DNA of 64,000 nucleotides from Spirosoma agri (lineage in GTDB: Bacteria; Bacteroidota; Bacteroidia; Cytophagales; Spirosomataceae): assembly GCF_010747415.1 (NCBI RefSeq), contig NZ_JAAGNZ010000001.1:2170001-2234000 (forward strand). Direction: 5' to 3'. Below are positions 1 to 7,296 of the stretch, one piece after another; the stretch's first letter is position 1; each line of letters starts with the position of its first letter. The notes under the pieces are model-generated. The model did not search any database. It had not been told where the DNA came from and saw only the letters and a list, made by a program, of their open reading frames with translations. Made by a program: the position numbers and the translations under genes.

Positions 1-802
1 GGTAGGCCTGAATGAACTCCAGTTCGGTTTTCAGCAGTACCCGCTCATTGTCTTTCTGCTCCAGAATATAGCGGTATGCCCTTGATAACTGATCGATGAA
101 TTTCTCCGATAGTTCGGCATCCGCATGTACCAGTGACGATAAAATGCTAAGACTGTTGAACAGAAAATGCGGATTGACCTGGCTTTTCAGGGCCGCAAAC
201 TGTGCCTGAACATTTTCTTTTTCCAGTCGTTCGGCCCGTACCTGCACGGCTTCCAGCTGGCGTTGAGCCCGGCGGTTGGAGGCCAGATAAAAAGCCGATA
301 ACATCGCCATGACCGTCAAGCCGTTGTTTGTCCGTCGGCGCTGGTCGCGGTTTTTGCGACGATCCTCCGACATAGGCTGCTGCGGATTGGGTCGTTGTGC
401 CCGTGTTTCCTGCTCACGCACGATACCAAAACCGCGTTGCAGCGTATCATCGACACTGTGCCAGAGCGTGTAAAACGCTATATTGAAAACAACCGCCAGT
501 GCGCTGGCAATGCCCAGCGTTGCCAGTTGGGCCGGAATGCCGAACTCAACGACGAACCCTTCGCCGAACCGACTGAAAAGCCGTTGCTGTATCCACTCGG
601 TTACGTTGAGCCAGGCGTAAAAAAATAAAATGCTGAGCAGCGTTTCCAACATCCAGAACGGAATGTTGCGCATGATGAGCGCCCAGCTGAAAACCGATAC
701 ATTGATGTATAGCCGAATAGGCCAGTAAATAACAAACACGCTCAGCGCGAGTTGCCATTTCTGTCGGTTCGTCAGGCGGTGGGTCAGGGTGGATACTGTC
801 AT
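1..802 (-). CDS. LytS-type sensor histidine kinase, 3' end outside window
   Basis: This is the N-terminal 267 codons of a membrane sensor kinase that continues past the left edge. The first 120 residues hold about three hydrophobic segments (roughly 17-35, 45-66 and 90-113). A charged linker and a short coiled coil (about 175-207) follow. The His_kinase phosphoacceptor motif QVNPHFLFNSL then appears, with the likely phosphorylated His at residue 212. This domain order is typical of LytS/YehU-type kinases, which usually phosphorylate a LytTR regulator encoded next door, presumably to the left here. I chose the ATG at 802 because it opens the frame carrying the kinase motif; a competing frame at 546-809 is a shadow. 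The signal sensed is unknown. Confidence 0.88.
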   Translation of the reverse strand, partial: MTVSTLTHRLTNRQKWQLALSVFVIYWPIRLYINVSVFSWALIMRNIPFWMLETLLSILFFYAWLNVTEWIQQRLFSRFGEGFVVEFGIPAQLATLGIASALAVVFNIAFYTLWHSVDDTLQRGFGIVREQETRAQRPNPQQPMSEDRRKNRDQRRRTNNGLTVMAMLSAFYLASNRRAQRQLEAVQVRAERLEKENVQAQFAALKSQVNPHFLFNSLSILSSLVHADAELSEKFIDQLSRAYRYILEQKDNERVLLKTELEFIQAY

Positions 803-968
803 TAGACAAAGCTACTGATAGTCACTGCCGGACAAAAAAGAAACCGGCGGAATGCCCGTTTCGGGAATCCGAATGACGCCATTCAGTTTATGAGTAGAGA
901 CCAATCGTACAAGGGCTGCGTGTTGCTATCAGTCTAACCCCTATTTTTACCGCAAAACCCCTTCGTAC

Positions 969-1802
969 ATGAATCGTCTTATTCTGGGAATGCTGGTGCT
1001 ACTGATCGGCTGCGGCCCTTCGTCGAAAAAAAATGAAACAACCAAAGCTGGCCGAATCGACGCACCGTTCAAACTGCCTTATCAGCTCACGGCACCCGAC
1101 GAAACCTATACCTTGCCCAAAAAACTGGAAGAAATTTCGGGTCTGACGTACTACAAAGATGATCAGTTATTGTGCGTGCAGGACGAGGAAGCGGTTGTTT
1201 TTGTGTACGATTACAAAAAAAAGGCATTGGTGAATGAATTTGGCTTCGGTGGCTACGGCGACTTCGAAGGCATCGAATATGTGAACGACGATGTCTATGT
1301 GCTGGAAAGTAATGGGAATCTGTTTCGCTTCAAACCCGAATCGACGCAGATCGGTCGAACGAAAACCGACTTGCCCAAAAAGACGGAAGTGGAAGGCCTG
1401 GGTTACGATCCGAAAACAAAACGGTTGCTGATTGCGGTCAAAAACGGAAATGGATCGAGCGACAAAGCTGTTTATTCGTACGACCTGCTGAACAAAGCCG
1501 TTTTCAAAGACATGAACCTGAACGACGAACAATTAAACGACGCGGGTATCGACCCCAAAACCTACAAGCCATCGGGTATTGCCGTACACCCGATTACGGG
1601 CGAGTGGTACATTCTGACGTCGGCGGGAAAACGACTGATTATTACCAGTCGGCAGGCTAAAATCCGTTATTCGGAACCGCTCGATCCCAAGCAGTTTCGT
1701 CAGCCCGAAGGTATCTGCTTCGCACCCAACGGCGATCTGTTCATTGCCAGTGAAGGCAGTGGCAAAAAGGGCTACATCATGAAGTTCAACTACAAAAAAT
1801 AA
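969..1802 (+). CDS. SdiA-regulated-like beta-propeller lipoprotein
   Basis: A 277-residue secreted lipoprotein. A short hydrophobic leader ends in a lipobox with Cys at residue 15 (LIGC). The rest reads like the SdiA-regulated (YjiK-like) propeller family, with repeated strands such as EEISGLTYY, DFEGIEYV, EVEGLGYD, KPSGIAVHP and QPEGICFAP, each pairing an acidic or Gly-rich turn with a hydrophobic strand. These proteins are thought to be periplasmic or surface beta-propellers; no enzymatic activity is established for this subgroup. The gene stands alone between the divergent kinase and the LD-carboxypeptidase. A small hairpin 27 bases after the stop may end the transcript. Confidence 0.8.
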   Translation: MNRLILGMLVLLIGCGPSSKKNETTKAGRIDAPFKLPYQLTAPDETYTLPKKLEEISGLTYYKDDQLLCVQDEEAVVFVYDYKKKALVNEFGFGGYGDFEGIEYVNDDVYVLESNGNLFRFKPESTQIGRTKTDLPKKTEVEGLGYDPKTKRLLIAVKNGNGSSDKAVYSYDLLNKAVFKDMNLNDEQLNDAGIDPKTYKPSGIAVHPITGEWYILTSAGKRLIITSRQAKIRYSEPLDPKQFRQPEGICFAPNGDLFIASEGSGKKGYIMKFNYKK

Positions 1803-1828
1803 ATCCGTACCGAACCGCCAGCGGCTGT

Positions 1829-1854
1829 TCTTGACCGTTCGATACTGGTCAAGA
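1829..1854 (+). terminator. weak hairpin after the SdiA-regulated-like gene
   Basis: Eight-base arms TCTTGACC and GGTCAAGA enclose a ten-base loop 27 bases after the stop codon. No T-run follows, so a termination role is only suggested by position. Confidence 0.3.
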
Positions 1855-2014
1855 GCATGAAGTAAGTACAGTAGTAGGCCGTAAAAGGGGTTATTTTTGA
1901 CGAATAAAGCTGGATGCATGCTTGTAATGAGGGTAAATGGTTAATTTGGTGACGTACCGGTTTATACTGCCATTTCGGCAAACCAATTGCCTAAGAACAA
2001 ACGCCTGATCGCCA

Positions 2015-3037
2015 ATGCCTACCCGCCGTTCGCTGCTCAAAACCGCTGCGCTTGCTCCCTTCCTGCCTGTACTGCCAGCGACATCCCCAACGATCAAACC
2101 CCCGCGTCTCAAATCCGGCGATACCGTTGGGCTGATTTGCCCGGCAGCCCCCGCCTACAGCCGCGAAACGGTGCAGATCACCATTGAATCGTTGCAGGCG
2201 CTGGGATTGCAGACCAAACTGGCTCCTCATGTGTATGATCGCTACGGGTATCTGGCCGGACGGGATGCTGATCGGGCCGCCGACGTGAATGCGCTGTTTG
2301 CCGATCCATCCGTACAGATGATCATGGCCGTACACGGTGGATGGGGGTGCGCCCGAATCCTGCCGCTAATCGATTATGAACTGATCCGGCGGAATCCGAA
2401 AATCCTGATTGGCTACAGTGACATCACGGCTTTATTGCTGGCTATTCACGCTAAAACGGGCCTAACAACCATGCATGGACCGGTGGGGGCCGTGACGTGG
2501 AATGCGTTTACCGTAGACTGGCTGCGGCAGGTGCTCATGGATGGACAGGCGGTTACCTTTCAGAATCCGACGAAAAAAGACGATAATCTGACCCAGACGA
2601 AAGATCGAATTATGACCCTTCGGCCTGGCATCGCGCGGGGTCAGCTGGTTGGCGGCAATCTGACGGTATTGTCTCACCTAGTCGGGTCGGCCTATCTCCC
2701 CGACTGGAAAGGGAAGATTCTGTTTGTGGAAGATACCCACGAAGATATTTACAGCGTCGACCGGATGCTGACTCATCTGAAACTGGCGGGTATTTTGAAC
2801 CAGATTGCCGGATTCATTTTCGGGAAATGTACAGCCTGCGAACCGGGTAGTGGCGGGTATGGCTCCCTCACGTTTGACGACATACTATCGGATCATATCG
2901 TACCGCTGAACGTACCTGCCTTTGCGGGATCGATGATCGGCCACATCACCGACAAGTTTACGGTGCCGCTCGGCGTCAATGCCGAAATCGATGCCAGTAA
3001 AGGTACAATCCGATTGCTGGAGCGGGCGGTGTTGTAA
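2015..3037 (+). CDS. LD-carboxypeptidase (peptidase S66, MccF/LdcA family)
   Basis: A 340-residue serine peptidase that would remove the terminal D-residue from murein tetrapeptides during cell-wall recycling. The Ser-Glu-His triad of family S66 can be placed: Ser135 in GYSD, Glu239 in FVEDTHED and His310 in IGHITDK. The N terminus (TRRSLLK followed by an Ala/Pro-rich hydrophobic stretch) resembles a Tat signal, suggesting export folded to the periplasm, whereas E. coli LdcA is cytoplasmic. Length fits the family. It is followed after 52 bases by the AI-2E family permease on the same strand, so the two may share a transcript. Confidence 0.9.
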   Translation: MPTRRSLLKTAALAPFLPVLPATSPTIKPPRLKSGDTVGLICPAAPAYSRETVQITIESLQALGLQTKLAPHVYDRYGYLAGRDADRAADVNALFADPSVQMIMAVHGGWGCARILPLIDYELIRRNPKILIGYSDITALLLAIHAKTGLTTMHGPVGAVTWNAFTVDWLRQVLMDGQAVTFQNPTKKDDNLTQTKDRIMTLRPGIARGQLVGGNLTVLSHLVGSAYLPDWKGKILFVEDTHEDIYSVDRMLTHLKLAGILNQIAGFIFGKCTACEPGSGGYGSLTFDDILSDHIVPLNVPAFAGSMIGHITDKFTVPLGVNAEIDASKGTIRLLERAVL

Positions 3038-3089
3038 AGACAATGGGCCTTTATTTTAGTTTACCTGTAAATTCTTCTTTTCTATAGAC

Positions 3090-4220
3090 ATGCTTTCTGA
3101 AGCCCCACGTCCTCATTACCACCAATTCTCGCATTCGCTGCTGTCGCTGGCTATCCTGACGGCTGCCATTTACCTGGGTCAGGATATTCTGGTACCGCTG
3201 GCAATGGCCGGGCTACTGGCCGTATTATTACGTCCCGTCGAAGCTCGGCTTACCAAATGGGGTATGCACAAGGTCATCGCTATCAGTCTGGCGTTATTAC
3301 TGGCCGTTGTTTTATTATCCGGCTTAACGATCATGTTGTCGATGCAAATCGCGGACTTTACCGATGACATCCCAAAACTGCGGGACAATATCAATGAGGT
3401 GTACCACGATGTGCAGCGCTGGATTCGGCAGGAGTACAACGTCAGCTACCGCCAACAGAATACGTATATTCAGAAAGCTCAGGCACAAACACTGAACAGT
3501 CTACAAAGCCCCGATACGCTGGGCATCATTGCCGGGCCGCTCGGTACGCTGACACTCGTTCCTATTTACGTTTTTCTGCTGCTCTATTACCGGACGATGC
3601 TGCTGCATTTTGTCGTTGTATCGTTCTCCGTAAAATACACGGCTCAGGTTCGTGAAGTGCTGAGTGAGATCAAAGGTGTTATTCAGAGTTACATGGTTGG
3701 CCTGCTGATCGAAACGCTGGTAGTCGCCGTGCTCAATTCCGTAGGACTACTGCTGCTTGGCGTTCAATACGCTGTCCTGCTGGGGATCATGGCCGCCATT
3801 CTGAATCTTATTCCGTACATCGGTGGCTTAGTGGCAACGGTACTGACGGTATTGATCACATTCGGAAACCAACCCGATCTGGGTGTTATACTGGGTGTGG
3901 TCGGTGTTTTTCTGCTCGTTCAATTTATTGACAACAACGTACTGGTGCCGCTTATCGTGGCTTCTAAAGTGCGGGTCAATGCGCTGGTGTCAATTATTGG
4001 CGTACTGATCGGTGGTGCTTTGGCGGGTGTATCGGGAATGTTTCTGTCGATTCCGGCTATCGCTATTCTTAAGGTCATCTTCGACCGGGTAGATAGTCTG
4101 CGGGCGTGGGGCGTTCTGTTAGGGGATCAGACTCCGGAAGAAGCGGGTAGTAATCTGTTTCGATTACCCAAACGACAGCGGAGAGTTGCCATTGTCGAAA
4201 ACGGTGATGCACAACCGTAG
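3090..4220 (+). CDS. AI-2E transporter family (UPF0118) membrane protein
   Basis: A 376-residue polytopic membrane protein of the AI-2E transporter family. Hydrophobic segments lie near residues 13-70 (split in the middle), 150-175 and 205-330, with a hydrophilic amphipathic region around 80-145, the usual family layout. The Gly-rich segment LNLIPYIGGLV and the later ALAGVSGMFLSIPAIAI region are characteristic. Members include TqsA, reported to export autoinducer-2, and Na+(Li+)/H+ antiporters, so the substrate here is unknown. Its 3' end faces the nitrilase-like gene across a large inverted repeat. Confidence 0.85.
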   Translation: MLSEAPRPHYHQFSHSLLSLAILTAAIYLGQDILVPLAMAGLLAVLLRPVEARLTKWGMHKVIAISLALLLAVVLLSGLTIMLSMQIADFTDDIPKLRDNINEVYHDVQRWIRQEYNVSYRQQNTYIQKAQAQTLNSLQSPDTLGIIAGPLGTLTLVPIYVFLLLYYRTMLLHFVVVSFSVKYTAQVREVLSEIKGVIQSYMVGLLIETLVVAVLNSVGLLLLGVQYAVLLGIMAAILNLIPYIGGLVATVLTVLITFGNQPDLGVILGVVGVFLLVQFIDNNVLVPLIVASKVRVNALVSIIGVLIGGALAGVSGMFLSIPAIAILKVIFDRVDSLRAWGVLLGDQTPEEAGSNLFRLPKRQRRVAIVENGDAQP

Positions 4221-4232
4221 CATGTAATCAAA

Positions 4233-4305
4233 TAGCGTGGGCGGAAGCCCGCGAAACGAAGTCTGAGCAATACATCTATTGTCTCGCGGGCTTTCGCCCA
4301 CGCTA
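4233..4305. repeat. REP-like inverted doublet between convergent genes
   Basis: Two 22-base arms (4233-4254 and 4284-4305) are reverse complements with a single mismatch that would be a G-U pair in RNA. A 29-base loop separates them. Each arm is itself a small palindrome, GGGC-GGAA-GCCC on the left and GGGC-TTTC-GCCC on the right. The unit therefore resembles two REP hairpins in inverted orientation. It lies between two 3' ends and could also work as a bidirectional terminator, but neither side has a clear T-run. Confidence 0.75.
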
Positions 4306-4320
4306 CTGTTTCACTCTCCG

Positions 4321-5328
4321 TCAGCTGTACAGTTTTTTGATAACTTCCTGTTGTGTCCGGATGAACTGTTGCCGTTCGGCGGGTTGGCTCAGGAGCGTGT
4401 TGGGTGGGTAGAGGCTGTGTTTGGCGTAGCTTTCCGAGTAAAGTTCGAGCCGCTGACGGGCCAGTAGATTGCTGGCTGAGGGTCGCTGGCGAAACTCCCG
4501 TAAGGCTGCCAGATCAATATCGGCGTTGGCGACCATGCTCTCGCCATAACCCGCTTCGGCTAAAACAAGCCCTTTCGGATCAATGACCTTGGACCCGGCA
4601 TCGAGCGATCCCACCGGAAGTGCGCTATCGGTCATTCCCGCCGAATTAGCCGATACGACATACGCCATATTTTCGATGGCCCGAGCCAGTTTCGCCACAT
4701 TCCGCTGAGTAGGCAAGGGACTCCCAATTTCCGACGTAGAATGCAGGAGCACTTCGGCACCCCGAACGGCTAAACACCGGGCTACTTCGGGATATAAAAT
4801 GTCTTCGGAGGCAAGGCAGGCCAGATTACCAATGTTCGTTTTAACGACAGGAAACAGCGATTCGTAGCCATACGCATCCAGATAAAGCTCCCAAACGTCG
4901 TGGGGCGTGGGCGATACCATCGAGTTTAGCCGGCGATAGCGTAAGAGCACGTCACCGTTCGGGCCAATGATGAAACTAGTTTGAAAAAAGAGTTCCGGAA
5001 AGAAAGGGTCCTGTTCGTAGGCATTGCCCGAAAAGTAAACCTGCTGGCGTTGTACCATGGCACTGAGTGCCTCATAGATGCGACCGTCAATCTCCAGCGC
5101 AGCTTTTTCGCGCCACTCGTGGGTTGTTTCGGTGGTTGGAAAACCCGTTAGGAAGTACTCCGGCACGACGACAAGAAGCGTGTCGCGGCCAATAATGTTG
5201 ATGGAAGCGGCTAGCTGTTTTTCAAGGCGATCGATGGTGTTAAGCATCACCGCTTCGACTTCGTCGCGGGTCTGATAGGCATTAACTGTCTGGCAGGTTA
5301 GCTGAAGGGCAAGCGCTTTGTAGGACAT
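4321..5328 (-). CDS. carbon-nitrogen hydrolase (nitrilase superfamily) with altered catalytic Lys
   Basis: A 335-residue protein of the nitrilase/amidase superfamily, predicted to cleave a C-N bond of an amide or nitrile in the cytoplasm. The family triad is Glu-Lys-Cys. Glu57 (VVPEYF) and Cys171 (LACLASEDILYPE) are easily seen. The middle position, expected as K in Y-R-K, is Arg133 in RYRRLN. A C-terminal tail of about 60 residues (RQRLELY onward) is longer than in minimal members. The substrate is unknown. The altered residue may mean a shifted activity or a subfamily that uses Arg. The gene stands alone, with its 3' end facing the AI-2E permease. Confidence 0.82.
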   Translation of the reverse strand: MSYKALALQLTCQTVNAYQTRDEVEAVMLNTIDRLEKQLAASINIIGRDTLLVVVPEYFLTGFPTTETTHEWREKAALEIDGRIYEALSAMVQRQQVYFSGNAYEQDPFFPELFFQTSFIIGPNGDVLLRYRRLNSMVSPTPHDVWELYLDAYGYESLFPVVKTNIGNLACLASEDILYPEVARCLAVRGAEVLLHSTSEIGSPLPTQRNVAKLARAIENMAYVVSANSAGMTDSALPVGSLDAGSKVIDPKGLVLAEAGYGESMVANADIDLAALREFRQRPSASNLLARQRLELYSESYAKHSLYPPNTLLSQPAERQQFIRTQQEVIKKLYS

Positions 5329-5519
5329 ATAATGAATGTAAAAGGTAGTGGGTGTAGAGGCCTGTAGGCTCTCCGGGCCTAAAAATAGCCTTTTTCAGTG
5401 GAAAAATGATTGCCCGCAGTTTTTGCCCCGCGCGAACAAATTCCGGCTGACTTTGCTTGTCAATATAGCCGGCTATTATTGGCAGTTGCTGACCGGATGG
5501 ATTATTAAGAGACAAGTTT

Positions 5520-6239
5520 ATGAAAGTAGATGTATTGGCTATTGCCGCTCATCCCGACGATATTGAAATGACCTGCGCGGGTACGATCCTGTCGCTGGTC
5601 GAACAAGGTAAAACTGTTGCTGGCGTCGATCTGACCCGGGGTGAACTGGGGACTCGGGGAACGCCCGAAATTCGACTGGCTGAATCGGCAGAAGGGTCCC
5701 GGATTATGAATTTAGTGGCGCGGGAGAATATGGGATTTCGTGACGGCTTTTTCCGGAATGACGAAGAACACCAGCTCGCACTGATCGCCACGATTCGTCA
5801 CTATCAACCCCAGATCGTGCTGACGAATACCGTTGAAGACCGTCATCCCGATCATGGTCGGGCGGCTCAGTTAGTGATCGATGCCTGTTTTTATTCAGGG
5901 CTGCGGCAAATTAAAACCGTTGGCAAAGATGGTCAGCCGCAGGAGGCTCACCGACCTCTTTTCATTTATCACTTTATTCAGGATCGTTCGCTCAAGCCGG
6001 ATTTCGTTGTCGATGTGACACCCTATTGGGCGCGTAAACTGATGGCCATTCAGGCTTATAAAAGCCAGTTTTTCGATCCAACCAGCAGCGAGCCCCAGAG
6101 CTACATTTCGGGCGAAGCGTTTATGAAGTTCCTCGAATCCCGGACGCGTGAACATGGCCACATGATCGGCGCTGAATTTGGCGAAGGATTCATAACCAAG
6201 CGTATGCTGGGGGTGAAGGATATATTCCAGCTATCGTAA
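5520..6239 (+). CDS. bshB1: bacillithiol biosynthesis deacetylase BshB1
   Basis: A 239-residue LmbE/PIG-L family zinc deacetylase. It would deacetylate N-acetylglucosaminyl-malate to glucosaminyl-malate, the second step of bacillithiol synthesis. The metal site HPDD is at residues 11-14 and the second motif HPDH at 109-112. The phrases ELGTRGTPE, MGFRDGFF and the C-terminal SRTREHGHMIGAEFGEGF are typical of the BshB1 subgroup. BshA and BshC are not in this window, as is usual for scattered bsh genes. Its 3' end is three bases from that of the minus-strand SGNH gene. Confidence 0.92.
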   Translation: MKVDVLAIAAHPDDIEMTCAGTILSLVEQGKTVAGVDLTRGELGTRGTPEIRLAESAEGSRIMNLVARENMGFRDGFFRNDEEHQLALIATIRHYQPQIVLTNTVEDRHPDHGRAAQLVIDACFYSGLRQIKTVGKDGQPQEAHRPLFIYHFIQDRSLKPDFVVDVTPYWARKLMAIQAYKSQFFDPTSSEPQSYISGEAFMKFLESRTREHGHMIGAEFGEGFITKRMLGVKDIFQLS

Positions 6240-6242
6240 CGA

Positions 6243-7244
6243 CTACAGGTTCAGTCGCCGACGAACAGCGTCCAGCCAAACCGCTCTGCCCATGCAGTTC
6301 CAGTGGGTATCACCCGTCAGGTAAGGCGATTGGCTGGCCTGTTTATAGGGCGCATACACATTGACCGTTTTCACCTGTAGAGCCGGGTTTTCCTGAATCC
6401 GTTCGATGAGGTGATTATATACACCACGATTGGGTTCAAGAATGGTTGCTTTGTTCGGAATAATGGACAGATACACCTCATCGAAACCTAACCGGCGGTA
6501 GCGATTTGCCACTGAATTGACACTATCGACCAGCGTGTTGACTTCCTGATCAGAAAGCGGCACGAAGGACGATAATTTTTTGCGCGTTGTGTCGGTATCA
6601 AAATCCAGAAAAATGTTCTTGTGATCGCGGGACAGACTGACGCCCGTGCTGGTTCGGTTAAACCAGTTGAGGGTCAACGTAGCCTTCAGTTCTTTGAACC
6701 AGAAGGCCCAGTCGTGACTGAACAACGTCGATGCAAGTCGCTCTTCAACATCGCTACGGTGATAATCGTCCACCAGGCTACGACGCCACGATGCCCCTGG
6801 CAATGGATGCTGAGCGGTATCGCGCAGTACGACCAGTTCGTTGATCGGTTGGGCGAAGTGTTCACGAAAATGGCGTTCGACTGTTTCCAGCAGCAGCACA
6901 TTTCGCTTCGTCGGGTCTAGCTGCGCCCGCTGCGAAAAGCCCCACTTAACACGCTGATAATGACTGACGGCGAAATCTTGCTGGCTAATCCGCTCTTCTT
7001 CCGAAAAACTATCGCCGATCACGTGCAGGTTTGTCGATGCCGTATCGCTCGATCGATTCGATGGCGGACACTGGGGTTGATTGTCTTTAAATTGGGGAAG
7101 CGCTGAGATCCGGTACAGATCCCCGTGGCGGTAATCATCCACGATGACACCCGCCGAATAGAGCCAGTGAGAAACAGTCGTCGAGAGCCCACCCGCCCAC
7201 AAAACAAGGGCGATAACAAGAACGATATACCGGAGAAAACGCAT
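6243..7244 (-). CDS. membrane-anchored SGNH/AlgX-like protein
   Basis: A 333-residue protein with an N-terminal membrane anchor (about residues 5-25). Two motifs of the AlgX/AlgJ/DltD-like SGNH group are visible: IGDSFSEE near residue 77, which carries the nucleophile Ser, and TGDTHWNCMGR near the C terminus, which carries the DxxH/HW element. Such proteins acetylate or otherwise modify exported polysaccharides in the periplasm. There is no MBOAT partner beside it, so the acyl route is not shown. It follows the large membrane-anchored protein at 7297-10086 by about 50 bases, so the two may be cotranscribed. Confidence 0.65.
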   Translation of the reverse strand: MRFLRYIVLVIALVLWAGGLSTTVSHWLYSAGVIVDDYRHGDLYRISALPQFKDNQPQCPPSNRSSDTASTNLHVIGDSFSEEERISQQDFAVSHYQRVKWGFSQRAQLDPTKRNVLLLETVERHFREHFAQPINELVVLRDTAQHPLPGASWRRSLVDDYHRSDVEERLASTLFSHDWAFWFKELKATLTLNWFNRTSTGVSLSRDHKNIFLDFDTDTTRKKLSSFVPLSDQEVNTLVDSVNSVANRYRRLGFDEVYLSIIPNKATILEPNRGVYNHLIERIQENPALQVKTVNVYAPYKQASQSPYLTGDTHWNCMGRAVWLDAVRRRLNL

Positions 7245-7296
7245 CGTAATAACTGTAATGAGGTACGTAATGGTTAGGTAACTACCCCGCCATTGC

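Noticed and set aside
546..809. 87-codon minus frame at the left end
   Set aside because: It overlaps the sensor kinase in another frame; the kinase frame has the membrane helices and the HFLFN motif.
5282..5515. 77-codon minus frame upstream of the nitrilase-like gene
   Set aside because: It has no domain, signal or membrane segment and overlaps the nitrilase start out of frame.
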